In this document: one piece after another, positions 13,183-21,760 of the stretch
How positions within the stretch are numbered: the stretch's first letter is position 1
How the letters are laid out: every line of letters starts with the position of its first letter
Virus record (IMG/VR): IMGVR_UViG_3300042294_002490
Span: 1-25,042 of that record
DNA from: a virus
Length of the DNA stretch: 25,042 nt
Reading direction: 5' to 3' (one strand)
Translations under genes and position numbers: made by a program
Notes under the pieces: generated by a model
What the model saw: only the letters and a program-made list of their open reading frames with translations
Databases searched by the model: none
What the model was told of the DNA's origin: nothing

Positions 13183-14928
13183 GTGACACAGTCCTATTCG
13201 CGTACGATCCGCAAAGTCGGGCTGAATGCTTCTAACAGCAGAATGCCGCGATGGACCGTGGACGACGTCTTGCTGCGATCAAGCAAGGCGTTCTCCAATC
13301 AGGACGGCATGAACCGGCTGTGCCAAGCCATCGCCGAGTACTTCTACCCAGAGCGCGCTGACTTCATCACAACCAACACGCCCGGCGACGAGCGCTACTA
13401 CGAGATCTTCGATGAAGAGCCGATGCTGCTCCGTCGAAACCTCGCCAACCAAATCGGCGCTCTGATTCGACCGCGTGGCCGCGAGTGGTTCAAGACAAGA
13501 GCCAAGCCAAGCGCCCTCAACAAGATGGATCCGGTGCGGATCTGGTGTGAGCAAGTAACGAAGATCACGCGCGATGTGATCTACAATGCCAACGCAAACT
13601 TCACTGCGACGATGACCGCGAGCGACAACGACTATGTCGCGTTCGGCGTTTCCATCGTCACGCACACCTACAACAGCAAGCGTGACGGGCTCATCTTCAA
13701 TCTCCTGCATCCGCGCGACTGCGCTTGGTACAAGAACATCGATGGGCAGATCGATGAGTTCTACGAGAAGCTAAAGCACTCGCTGATACAGCTCGACCAG
13801 ATGGGTCTGGAGCTGCCGCGCGAGATGGTCAAGGAGATGGCGAAGGATCCGCACCGCGAGATCGAGATCATTCGCTGCGTTTATCCAGTGAAATATTTCC
13901 AGGGCGAACCTGGGTCCATGCCGCGCGAAGCAAAGTACGCGGTGATGTACATAGCGCCTCTCTTCAAGGAAGAGCTGAAACCGAAGACCGGCGTCCAGCC
14001 ATACTTCCGCACATTCCCGTATTGGGTGCGCGAGTGGATGAACGTCAGCGGTGAGCCGCGTGGCCGCAGCCCCTGCACCAGCGTCTCGCTCGCCACTGCC
14101 CGTGGTCTCAACCAAACCGCCCTGTCGATCATCGAGGGTCTGGAGAAGCTCGTCTCACCGCCGCTCATTGCGCCCGATGACGGCATCGCTGGCGAGGTGC
14201 AGCTCCGCGCCAACGGCGTCACGTTCTACGATCCGACAATGGAGTACGGTTCGCGCTCGCCCATCGAGGCGCTGCCGGTCGGTCGCCCTGACTTCGGTAT
14301 GGCGTACGCCGAAGATCGTAAGGCGTTCCTGGCGCGCGCGTTCCTGCAGAACATCATCAACTTCCCACAGGTGACGAAGGAGATGACCGCCTACGAGGCC
14401 GGTCGTCTCTGGGAGCAATACATGCGCGACGCGTCGCCCGTGTTTGAGCCGATGGAAGCTGACAACGGTCGCCTCATGGAGCCGATCTTTGAGCGGATCT
14501 ACGACGTCAGTGGTCCGACGAAGAGCGGCGGCTATCCCGAACCGCCGGAAGAACTGTGGGAAGCTGAGGTAGATTTTGAGTTTGAGACGCCGCTCAGCGC
14601 CGCGTACGCGCGCATTGAGTTTGAGAAGGCGATGGAAGCCACCCAGTACTTGGCGGCTCGCGTGCAGCTGAATCCAGGCGTCATGGATCTCATCGATCAT
14701 GACACGATGGACCGCGCCGCGCTGACGGCCATCGTGCCTCAGTCGTGGGTGCGCAACGAAGACGACGTCGAACGCGAGCGCGAAGAGCGCGAGCAGATGA
14801 TGCAGCAAACGATGATGGCGAACATGGCCATACAACAAGGCGCTGGCCAGAGCGGCTTGGATCCAAACTCGGCTCCGCAGCTACCTAGTCCCAATGCGCC
14901 CATAGTGGAGATGGCGCGTGGCGGCTGA
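13183..14928 (+). CDS. portal (head-to-tail connecting) protein
   Basis: The start is GTG 13183, seven bases after GAGG. The product is 581 residues, normal for podovirus portals of the Head-tail_con family (T7 gp8 type). Features expected for the family include the N-terminal helical region with QAIAEYFYPERADF, the LANQIGALIRPRGREWF segment (about 87-103), the central beta-rich wing and the C-terminal helical region ending in a Met/Gln-rich and Pro-rich tail. Twelve copies form the vertex ring through which DNA enters and leaves and to which the gp11-like adaptor binds. The last 11 bases overlap the next gene. Confidence 0.93.
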   Translation: MTQSYSRTIRKVGLNASNSRMPRWTVDDVLLRSSKAFSNQDGMNRLCQAIAEYFYPERADFITTNTPGDERYYEIFDEEPMLLRRNLANQIGALIRPRGREWFKTRAKPSALNKMDPVRIWCEQVTKITRDVIYNANANFTATMTASDNDYVAFGVSIVTHTYNSKRDGLIFNLLHPRDCAWYKNIDGQIDEFYEKLKHSLIQLDQMGLELPREMVKEMAKDPHREIEIIRCVYPVKYFQGEPGSMPREAKYAVMYIAPLFKEELKPKTGVQPYFRTFPYWVREWMNVSGEPRGRSPCTSVSLATARGLNQTALSIIEGLEKLVSPPLIAPDDGIAGEVQLRANGVTFYDPTMEYGSRSPIEALPVGRPDFGMAYAEDRKAFLARAFLQNIINFPQVTKEMTAYEAGRLWEQYMRDASPVFEPMEADNGRLMEPIFERIYDVSGPTKSGGYPEPPEELWEAEVDFEFETPLSAAYARIEFEKAMEATQYLAARVQLNPGVMDLIDHDTMDRAALTAIVPQSWVRNEDDVEREREEREQMMQQTMMANMAIQQGAGQSGLDPNSAPQLPSPNAPIVEMARGG

Positions 14929-15253
14929 ACCTAAGCGCAGGCGTGTCATCACGCCTGACAATTCTATTGATGCAACGCTCAAGTTTCTTGGGGCAAAGCC
15001 CCCGACAATCGACGAGGTGGTGGCAATACGCGCGATCACGCGCGGACATGCGGACGCGAGCCAGCAGCGGCGCGCGATCACCTACATCCTCGGCCAGCTC
15101 TGCAACGTCGGTGGCGTCACGTTCACTGGCGAGAACACAAACACCGGAGCCTTTCGGGCTGGAGCCCAGGCGGTCGGTGTTTCAATAGCGTTGATCGGCG
15201 ACGCGGTGCTGATGCGTTTCCCGATTGAAGAGGAGAAGACCAGTGAGACGTAA
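14918..15253 (+). CDS. Bbp19-like phage protein
   Basis: The GTG at 14918 lies seven bases after GGAG and overlaps the portal stop. The product is 111 residues. The segment QQRRAITYILGQL followed by a loop and FRAGAQAVGVSIALI is the pattern of Bbp19-like proteins, which sit between portal and scaffold in Bordetella phage BPP-1 and relatives. Their function is not known; a head-assembly factor is likely from position. The stop overlaps the scaffold start by 11 bases. Confidence 0.6.
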   Translation: MAAEPKRRRVITPDNSIDATLKFLGAKPPTIDEVVAIRAITRGHADASQQRRAITYILGQLCNVGGVTFTGENTNTGAFRAGAQAVGVSIALIGDAVLMRFPIEEEKTSET

Positions 15254-16394
15254 CATTTTAAACACGACATCGATTATCGACCGGATTAGCGGCTTGTGCT
15301 TCGGCGATCCCGGCGGCAACGACGGCGGCGGAATGGGCGGCGGTGGATCCGCGCTTCAGCCGCCGGTCGATAACAGCTCACCGCCACCGCCGCCGCCGCC
15401 ATTGTCGCCGCCAGTCGCGCCGCCGCCCCCGCCGGTTGCGCCGCCACCGGCCCCCACTGGCGACGACTGGCGCACCAAGTTTGTCGGCGACAACACCGAG
15501 CGGCTTGAGCAACTGAAGGCTTTCGAGACTGAGGACGCGATGTTCGCCCGTCTCAATGCGCCGACCGGCGACTGGGAGACGTTCAAGAAGGCGATGGCCG
15601 GTGACGACACGAAGGCGCTTGAGTTTCTCAATCGCTTTGCGGATCCGCAGCAGGCTTTCAAAGCGTGGCAGAGTGCGCAGGCGAAGCTGACTGAAGGCGG
15701 CAAGGTTAAGATCCCCGACGCCAACGCGACGCCGGAAGAACTCGCCGCCTACAACAAGGCCATCGGTCTCCCCGAGAAGGTGGAAGATTACAAGATCACG
15801 GCAGCGCCACCGAAAGGATACGAGCCCACCGACTACGACAAGAGCGCGCTGACCAACATCACGAACCGCGTGCATGAGGCTTTAGGCAAAGGCGCGAAAC
15901 CGAACGACATCGTGAACTTTGCTCACCAGCTTTACTACGAGATGAGCGCTGACGCGGCGGTGAAGAGCGAAGAGACCGCTGCGGATCTGGCGCTTGAGAC
16001 CGAGCGCGAGATGCGTCAGCTCTGGGGTGATGCTGCCTACGACAACAAGATCGCACTCGGCATTGCCGGTGCGAAGAAGTTTTTCCCGGTCGATGACGAG
16101 GCCGAGTTTGAGCGCTTCATGGGCATGAAGCTGGAGAGCGGCCACGCCCTCTTCGATCACCCGCTCGTCCAGCGGATGTTCGCCCAGATCGGCCTGCAGC
16201 ACGTCGAGGATCCGTACTTCCTGGCTGCGGCCACCGGCAAGACCGACTTTGATCCGGCCAAACGGATCGCCGAGATCCACAGGCTGCGCACCGGGACCGG
16301 CGCGGAGCAGAGGCAGTATGCCGAGCTGTCCAAGCCTGGCGGCGAGCTGGAAAGATTGACGGCGGGGCTTGCGCGCAACAAGGGCCGCTCATAA
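15243..16394 (+). CDS. scaffolding protein with Gly- and Pro-rich N-terminus
   Basis: The start is GTG 15243, seven bases after AGGAG (15231-15235). The product is 383 residues. Residues about 25-45 are Gly/Asp-rich, about 45-80 carry runs of up to eight prolines, and the remainder is acidic and helical, with ATPEELAAYNKAIGLPEKVEDY near the middle, a stretch typical of phage scaffold or capsid-assembly proteins. A basic C-terminus (ARNKGRS) would bind the capsid protein, as in other scaffolds. It should guide prohead assembly and then leave. The polyproline tract is unusual for the family; low complexity there could drive scaffold clustering. Confidence 0.75.
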   Translation: MRRNILNTTSIIDRISGLCFGDPGGNDGGGMGGGGSALQPPVDNSSPPPPPPPLSPPVAPPPPPVAPPPAPTGDDWRTKFVGDNTERLEQLKAFETEDAMFARLNAPTGDWETFKKAMAGDDTKALEFLNRFADPQQAFKAWQSAQAKLTEGGKVKIPDANATPEELAAYNKAIGLPEKVEDYKITAAPPKGYEPTDYDKSALTNITNRVHEALGKGAKPNDIVNFAHQLYYEMSADAAVKSEETAADLALETEREMRQLWGDAAYDNKIALGIAGAKKFFPVDDEAEFERFMGMKLESGHALFDHPLVQRMFAQIGLQHVEDPYFLAAATGKTDFDPAKRIAEIHRLRTGTGAEQRQYAELSKPGGELERLTAGLARNKGRS

Positions 16395-16614
16395 TAGGAC
16401 GACGTGGGTGCGTTAAAGCGCACCGGGCGGCGGCACGGGAGGCGATCCCCGTGCCGATCCGGCCCCAGCAGACAACCGCTTTGTCGATCTGCAAGCTCAG
16501 AGCCAGAGGTTCCGCCCTGATCCCGCTGTGAGCGGTGACAACCAGGGCGTCCGGTATCGCCATTCCCAAAAGCACGACAACGCGCCTCGGCGCGCCCATT
16601 AAGGATGGACTGAT
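16395..16614 (+). other. structured 220-bp gap before the capsid gene
   Basis: Two strong hairpins follow the scaffold stop: GGTGCG (16407-16412) with CGCACC (16419-16424), and a nine-pair stem CGGCACGGG (16431-16439) with CCCGTGCCG (16448-16456). Neither has a U-tract. Further on lie GC-rich repeats (CGCGCC, 16580-16597) and AAGGATGG, the likely capsid ribosome site. The gap may be a leader that boosts or stabilises capsid mRNA or contains a promoter that I cannot recognise. An open frame at 16417-16602 has no credible start. Confidence 0.5.
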
Positions 16615-17484
16615 ATGGCTGTTTCCACGGTCGATGCGACTTTTCGCACGATGTACAATGACGAGTTCAAGTTCGATTTCGAGCGCGATGTAGCGAAGCT
16701 GCGTCTCGGCGTTCGCTCCGACGGCCTGCAGCGCGGCGACACCGTGAAATGGGACGTGGTCGATCCAGGCGACACCGCCAATACGCGTGGTCGTAACGGC
16801 TCGATCCCGATCTCTGAACTCGGCCTGTCGCAAGTCAGCGCCAGCGCGTCTGAGGTTTTCAAAAAGTACCGCATCGACTCGTTCGATGAGTTCCGCAACA
16901 ACCCGAACGTCCGCTCCGCGATGTCGAAGCGCGGCATCGGCACGATCAACCGCAGCATCGATCAGGTCATCATCGATGCGATGGATGCGTCGCACACCAA
17001 CATCACGGCCACGACCGACGGTGCGTCTAACCAAGCAGTGTCGCTCTCGACACTCGCTCGTGTGAACCACTGGATGAGCTTCTTGCTTGAAGCGGATGTG
17101 CCGTTCGGCGACGGCGAGATCTTCGCGGTCATCTCGATCCGTGCTGCGCTGCAGATGCAGCGCATCAACGAGTTCAAGAGCGCCGACTTCGTTGACATGA
17201 GGATCATGCCGGATGCGCCTGCGACCAAGGTTCTGCGTTGGCAGGGTGTGAACTGGATCCCGCACAACGGGCTCACCGGCAAGGGCACTGCCGCCTGTCG
17301 CATGTACATGTGGCACAAGTCTGCTCTGGGTCACCAGATCAGCGGCGAGCCGGAAAGCCACCCGTACTTCTACGAGCCGGAAGATCGTTTCGAGTGCTGG
17401 TACAAAGTGGCCCACGTCGCCAAAACCATCCTCACGCGCGGCATCGTTGAGTTCTATCACGACGACACCGCCGCCTTCGCATAA
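16615..17484 (+). CDS. major capsid protein
   Basis: The ATG at 16615 follows AAGGATGG; 289 residues. Order after portal and scaffold, length, and sequence identify an HK97-fold capsid of the small podovirus type (Phage_capsid_2 group, like Bbp17): N-terminal AVSTVDATFRTMYNDEF, a beta-rich middle with GDTVKWDVVDPGD, and a long spine helix region around residues 95-125 containing NRSIDQVIIDAMDASH. About 415 copies would form a T=7 head. Strong structure upstream and hairpins on both sides fit its expected high expression. Confidence 0.88.
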   Translation: MAVSTVDATFRTMYNDEFKFDFERDVAKLRLGVRSDGLQRGDTVKWDVVDPGDTANTRGRNGSIPISELGLSQVSASASEVFKKYRIDSFDEFRNNPNVRSAMSKRGIGTINRSIDQVIIDAMDASHTNITATTDGASNQAVSLSTLARVNHWMSFLLEADVPFGDGEIFAVISIRAALQMQRINEFKSADFVDMRIMPDAPATKVLRWQGVNWIPHNGLTGKGTAACRMYMWHKSALGHQISGEPESHPYFYEPEDRFECWYKVAHVAKTILTRGIVEFYHDDTAAFA

Positions 17485-17499
17485 CCCTTCAGCGCATAA

Positions 17500-17526
17500 C
17501 GCTCGCGGTCGCACTGGCCGCGAGCG
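17500..17526 (+). terminator. hairpin after the capsid gene
   Basis: CGCTCGCGG (17500-17508) and CCGCGAGCG (17518-17526) form a nine-pair perfect stem with a 9-base loop; CCTCTTTC follows. It can act as a leaky terminator or as a 3' mRNA-stabilising structure for the capsid message. The next gene begins 25 bases later, with AAAGGAAC as its site. Confidence 0.55.
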
Positions 17527-17550
17527 CCTCTTTCAAAAGGAACATTCCAA

Positions 17551-17883
17551 ATGGCTTATGTTGCAGCGGACCTTCGCAAGGTTCTCGATCTGGGTGGTGA
17601 GGTTGGCGGCGGTCTGTGGGTCTATGACACCCCCGACGCGGTCGCGACTGTGTACGCAGCTGGCTACATCACTGACGCCCTCACCAAGGGCATGCGCAAA
17701 GGTGACATCGTCATTCACCGTCGCTGGACGACGACCGTCCCGGTCGCCGATAGCGAAGTGAAATCGGCGGCTGGTGTGGCCAACATCTTGCTTGGCGGCA
17801 CGATCATGTACGTCATGGGCATCTCGACCGCAGGCGCGGCTGACTTGGCCGACGGCACGGCGATCTCGGTCGCCAACACCTAA
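17551..17883 (+). CDS. probable capsid cement/decoration protein
   Basis: The ATG at 17551 follows AAAAGGAA. The 110-residue product is beta-rich and Gly/Ala/Val-rich with few charges, starting AYVAADLRKVLDLGG and containing GLWVYDTPDAVATVYAAGYI. Position immediately after the capsid gene, and size, match the cement protein of BPP-1-like heads, which clamps capsid subunits from outside. The sequence match itself is general; a minor head or spike protein is an alternative. Confidence 0.55.
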   Translation: MAYVAADLRKVLDLGGEVGGGLWVYDTPDAVATVYAAGYITDALTKGMRKGDIVIHRRWTTTVPVADSEVKSAAGVANILLGGTIMYVMGISTAGAADLADGTAISVANT

Positions 17884-17917
17884 GTCTGGCCTTCGGCCTG
17901 GAACGGTGGCAAAGGCG

Positions 17918-17943
17918 ATGGGGTTCGGGAAACCGAGCCCCAT
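17918..17943 (+). terminator. strong GAAA-loop hairpin
   Basis: ATGGGGTTCGG (17918-17928) pairs with CCGAGCCCCAT (17933-17943) over eleven positions with one G-U pair, closed by a GAAA loop. GGCAA (17909-17913) can pair with TTGCC (17944-17948) outside it, leaving bulged AGGCG. A small GGCC-TTC-GGCC hairpin precedes it. TTGCCTTAGGAG follows, so the ribosome site of the next gene is directly beside the stem. Leaky terminator or RNA-processing site. Confidence 0.6.
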
Positions 17944-17961
17944 TTGCCTTAGGAGAAACCC

Positions 17962-18483
17962 ATGACCGACGCAGGCCAAACCCAAGCGCCGACGCGGCGC
18001 TCTGCTCCCATCGAGCGCGCACAACCAGAAGCCCCGAAGCCTTTCAATCGCTGCCCGAAAGGCGCTCTGTTTCTTGAGAACGAGAGCATCGCGCCCGGCG
18101 GTCGCGGCACTTGGTACGCTCGCGTGCCACACGATCACACGGTCGAAGACGTCACCAGTCACCACTACTTTGGCGCTCTGCAGATCTCGCATGGCGGTCT
18201 CAAGCCGGGTGACGTGATCGACATCGAGCCCGAGAGCGGTCTCTGGTTCACGCGCGTTCGTGTCATGGCGACGCTGCCCGCACTCTCCCAAGTTCGTCTG
18301 CGCGAGTTCGCCAACATGCGGCAGAGCTATCAAGCAAAGCCGCCAGCTGGCTTTCGTTTCGAGTGGCGCGGCGGTCTGGCGAAATGGTGCATCGTGAAGA
18401 TCGAAGACAACGTCGATGTCGATGGTGGTTTCGCTTCACAGGAAGAAGCTGCGGCGCGCGCAAGCGAGTTCGAAGGCCGCTAA
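17962..18483 (+). CDS. hypothetical virion-module protein (173 aa)
   Basis: The ATG at 17962 follows TTAGGAG. The product has a disordered Pro/Gln/Arg N-terminus (1-30), a beta-rich domain (about 35-115) with Trp and His residues (TWYARVPHDHTVEDV), and a C-terminal strand-helix part with WRGGLAKWCIVKIED. Genes of this size between capsid/cement and the tail adaptor are common in related phages and are usually unnamed. A head-associated or host-contact role is possible. Confidence 0.65.
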   Translation: MTDAGQTQAPTRRSAPIERAQPEAPKPFNRCPKGALFLENESIAPGGRGTWYARVPHDHTVEDVTSHHYFGALQISHGGLKPGDVIDIEPESGLWFTRVRVMATLPALSQVRLREFANMRQSYQAKPPAGFRFEWRGGLAKWCIVKIEDNVDVDGGFASQEEAAARASEFEGR

Positions 18484-18497
18484 CATAGGGGGCGACG

Positions 18498-19106
18498 ATG
18501 GCAACCAAAGTTGATGTCCTGAACGGCGCTCTCGTCTTGATGGGTCAGCCGCCTGCGGCAGGCCCGGCAGACACATCGACCTGGGTGAAGCGCATCGTCG
18601 CCCGCTATCCATCGGTCGTGAAAACTCTGCTTGAGAAGCACCCGTGGAAGTTCGCGCGTGTGATGGAGCAGCTGCAGAGACTGCCAACTGCGAGCGGCGG
18701 TTACGAGTACTCCTTCAATCGACCGGCCAAGTGCTTGAAGATCTGCTTCATCAACAACACGGGCGATGACGAAGATGATGAGTGGCACGAGTACGATGTC
18801 GGTGACGGCAAGATCCACGCCGACTATGACACGCTCTATATGTGGTACATCTCGTCGGACTATCTGATCAAAGAAGGCTCGTGGCCGCAGACGTTCGCCG
18901 ACGCTGTCTCGGCTGAGCTGGCGTTCCAGTGCTTGCCAGTCTCATCGCGAGATCGCGGCGCGCGCAACGACGCGAAGCTCCACGCCAAAGATGTGCTGAA
19001 GAGCGCCAAGAGCACCGACGCGGCAGAGAAGCCTTTCAGGCGCAACCCCACCGGAACGTGGGCTAGGTCGCGCCGCAGTGGCGCTCGCTATAGGACTGAC
19101 GGCTAA
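18498..19106 (+). CDS. tail adaptor, tail tubular protein A-like (T7 gp11 type)
   Basis: The ATG at 18498 follows AGGGGGC. The product has 202 residues. The N-terminal part with VDVLNGALVLMGQPP, then KHPWKFARVMEQLQRLP, is the helical pattern of gp11-like adaptors (LNxAL-xx-LG and HPWxFA). The C-terminal basic tail (RRSGARYRTDG) would reach the portal. Twelve copies form the ring below the portal that connects to the nozzle. The stop overlaps the nozzle start as TAATG. Confidence 0.8.
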   Translation: MATKVDVLNGALVLMGQPPAAGPADTSTWVKRIVARYPSVVKTLLEKHPWKFARVMEQLQRLPTASGGYEYSFNRPAKCLKICFINNTGDDEDDEWHEYDVGDGKIHADYDTLYMWYISSDYLIKEGSWPQTFADAVSAELAFQCLPVSSRDRGARNDAKLHAKDVLKSAKSTDAAEKPFRRNPTGTWARSRRSGARYRTDG

Positions 19107-21760
19107 TGCCCAACGTAGCGATCACAAGCTTTTCCGGTGGAGAGATCGGAAAGGAAGCTCTCGCGCGCGTAGAGCTTGAAATGTATCCGACTACTGCGGA
19201 GATCATGGAGAACTTCTGGCCGAGCATGCGCGGCTCGATGAGTAAGGTGACCGGCACTCAGTATCTCGGCACGCTCACTGCCACTGCCGCCATCGTTCGC
19301 CCGTTCGTGTTCAACACCAACCAAACCCGCGCGATGGAGTTCAGCGATAATGAGATCCGTTTCGTTGATGATGACGCGTACGTTGCTCTTAGCGGAGGCG
19401 CGGCTACGGTCGGCACTCCTGTCGATAACACATCGACCGGCGGGTCTTCGGTTTCCGTTGCTGGCGTCAATGTTACTTTCACGGCCACTGCCGGTGGAGA
19501 GGCCAAGGCGACGGTGCCAATCACCAGTGGCGTCACGTCACAAACTACGTTTCGATTTGAGATCGAACGACGCCCGATCAAGCTGAGCGTCGGAACGACG
19601 TCCAGCCTCTCCGACATCCTGAGTGAGATCACGCTGGATCCTGGCGTTCACATCATCACCATCGTGCCAACGGCGACATCGTACAACATCAACTTCAAAC
19701 TAGATGACCAGGGCAAGGCCAAGGTGCTGAACCTGACGAGACTCGCCGCTGGTCGTCTCGTCGTTCCGACGCCATACGAGACGGCAGATCTGTCGAAGCT
19801 CCGCTTCCGTCAATCGAACGACGTCGTGTTCATCTATCACCCAGACTATCGCACACGCGTCCTTGAGCGGCGCGGCGACACGTCGTGGAGCCTTCGCCTC
19901 TTCAGACCGACCAATGGTCCGTTTGAAACGGTGAACCTGACGACGACCACGCTGACACCCAGTGCCACCGACGGCAGCGTGAACGTCACAGCGAGCAAGG
20001 CGATCTTCACCCCGGACAGCGTTGGCCAGCTGCTTGAGCTGCAACACCAGGGTCAGCGCGAAGAGCTTGATGCCACGGCGGTCGATCAGGCGACCGAAGA
20101 GGTTCGCATCTTCGGACTTGAGACCAACAGAACCTTCACCGTCACGGTCGAAGGGACGTTCGTCGGCACGGTCAAGCTGCAGCGCTCGTTCGGTAACACG
20201 GTCGATTGGGTGGACTACCTTCAGTACACAGCGCCGACGACGACGACGGTGAACGACGAACTCGACAACCAGATCGTCTACTATCGCTTCCTCTGCTCGG
20301 CCTACACGAGCGGTACCATTGAGTGCGCTATCAGCTACGGCGGTGGCGTCACCATCGGTCGTGGTGAGGTAGTTGAGTACACCAGCTCCACGGTCGTCGT
20401 TGTCGAGGTGTTTGAGAACTTTGGTGCGACGACCGCGACCACGCGTTGGAGCGAGGGCTCGTGGTCTGAAACTAACGGATGGCCGAGCGCAGGCTTGCTC
20501 GAAGACGCTCGCCATTGGCTCGTTCGCGAAGACCGGATCTTCGTCAGCGCCAGCGACGACTATGAAGACCACGAGCTTGGATCCGAACTCTCTGCCGCTA
20601 TCGCACGCACCATCGGCGTTGGCGAAACCAACACGCCATACTGGATCGAGATGGCGACGCGCATCGTCGTCGGCACTGAGGGCGGCGAGATCGAGGTTGG
20701 CAGCAACAACCTCGATGAGACGGTGACGTGGCAGAACATCAGGGCTCGCCCTGCTGGTGATGAGGGATCCGCTGACGCGCAGGCTGTGCGCGCAGGCAAT
20801 CGTATCGTCTACATCGACAGTGCGCGTGCTCGCCTGCTCCAGGCTTATCTCGATAGCGACACGGCGAAGACCGAGGTCGATGATCTCTGCCGCCTTCACG
20901 AGAAGATGGCCGGTGAGATTGAGCAAGGCAGCGGCGACGGGTTCGTTGAGGTGGCCTACCAGCGTAAACCGGAAAAGCGTCTCTGGGCAGTGCGATCAGA
21001 CGGATCCCTGGCGGTGATGCTCTACATCCCGCGCGAGGGTGTCTATGGCTGGGCTCGCATCACGGCGGCGAACGGCGGTCTCTTCAAGAGCGTCTGCGTT
21101 CTTCCAGGCAAGCCGGAAGATCGCGTGCATGTGCTGGTCGAACGCGAGATCGACGGCAACACGGTGCTCTATCACGAACGCTTTTCGCTCAACCGCTTCC
21201 CTATCGAGGTCGCCGAAGACGGCACGCGGAGCGCACCCGAGGCGTGGCGTTTGCAGTGCGCTCTTGCGACCGACGGCGCGCCGACCGACACGTTCAGCAA
21301 TCTCGGCCACCTTGAAGGTGAGACCGTCGCTGTCTGGGGCGATGGCCGTGACATGGGATCCTACGAGGTGAACAGCGGCGCGATCACGATCAGCGAGCCG
21401 GTGAGCTACGCGATCATCGGTCTCTCTTACGAGGCCAAATGGAAGTCATCGAAGATCGGAAGCTTGGCCGGGCTCACGCAGCAGAAACAGGTCGGACGCA
21501 TCGGTGTCGTCACGCACGACACGCCAACTGGCACGCTGCGCTGGGGTCGTAGCTTCGACAAGACAGATGATCGCGGCGTCGAAGAGTTCTTCGATGGGAT
21601 CATCATGGACGGTCCAGCTCTACTGGTGACGGCTGAAGAGAACCAGCCGTTTGAGGGCGAGATGGAGATCGACGCTCGCGTGTGCCTCTACTCAAACAAT
21701 CCGGCTCCGGTGACGGTGCTGGCGATTGTGCCGAACGTCGATCTGCAGGCGTGGCCGTGA
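19106..21760 (+). CDS. tail nozzle, tail tubular protein B-like (T7 gp12 role)
   Basis: The ATG at 19106 overlaps the adaptor stop. The product is 884 residues. The start, FSGGEIGKEALARVELEMYPTTAEIMENF followed by a Gly-rich turn and GTQYL, is the hallmark of podovirus nozzle/tail proteins (F-x-GGE-x-x-x-x-x-x-x-R-x-(D/E)-x-x-x-Y). The rest is beta-rich with many Thr/Val strands, and a C-terminal half that contains YQRKPEKRLWAVRSDGSLAVM, a repeat-like propeller motif. Six copies close the tail tip. It is the largest complete gene here, larger than T7 gp12, as in other members of this group. Confidence 0.8.
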   Translation: MPNVAITSFSGGEIGKEALARVELEMYPTTAEIMENFWPSMRGSMSKVTGTQYLGTLTATAAIVRPFVFNTNQTRAMEFSDNEIRFVDDDAYVALSGGAATVGTPVDNTSTGGSSVSVAGVNVTFTATAGGEAKATVPITSGVTSQTTFRFEIERRPIKLSVGTTSSLSDILSEITLDPGVHIITIVPTATSYNINFKLDDQGKAKVLNLTRLAAGRLVVPTPYETADLSKLRFRQSNDVVFIYHPDYRTRVLERRGDTSWSLRLFRPTNGPFETVNLTTTTLTPSATDGSVNVTASKAIFTPDSVGQLLELQHQGQREELDATAVDQATEEVRIFGLETNRTFTVTVEGTFVGTVKLQRSFGNTVDWVDYLQYTAPTTTTVNDELDNQIVYYRFLCSAYTSGTIECAISYGGGVTIGRGEVVEYTSSTVVVVEVFENFGATTATTRWSEGSWSETNGWPSAGLLEDARHWLVREDRIFVSASDDYEDHELGSELSAAIARTIGVGETNTPYWIEMATRIVVGTEGGEIEVGSNNLDETVTWQNIRARPAGDEGSADAQAVRAGNRIVYIDSARARLLQAYLDSDTAKTEVDDLCRLHEKMAGEIEQGSGDGFVEVAYQRKPEKRLWAVRSDGSLAVMLYIPREGVYGWARITAANGGLFKSVCVLPGKPEDRVHVLVEREIDGNTVLYHERFSLNRFPIEVAEDGTRSAPEAWRLQCALATDGAPTDTFSNLGHLEGETVAVWGDGRDMGSYEVNSGAITISEPVSYAIIGLSYEAKWKSSKIGSLAGLTQQKQVGRIGVVTHDTPTGTLRWGRSFDKTDDRGVEEFFDGIIMDGPALLVTAEENQPFEGEMEIDARVCLYSNNPAPVTVLAIVPNVDLQAWP

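Noticed and set aside
16392-16411. TAATAGGACGACGTGGG resembling a T7 RNA polymerase promoter
   Set aside because: Only the first bases and a GAC match; the core CACTATAGGG is missing and the TAA-TAG is the scaffold stop. No phage RNA polymerase gene is in the window.
16417-16602. Open frame of about 61 codons between scaffold and capsid genes
   Set aside because: It has no ATG, and its only GTG has no ribosome site; translation is not supported, although the composition is coding-like.
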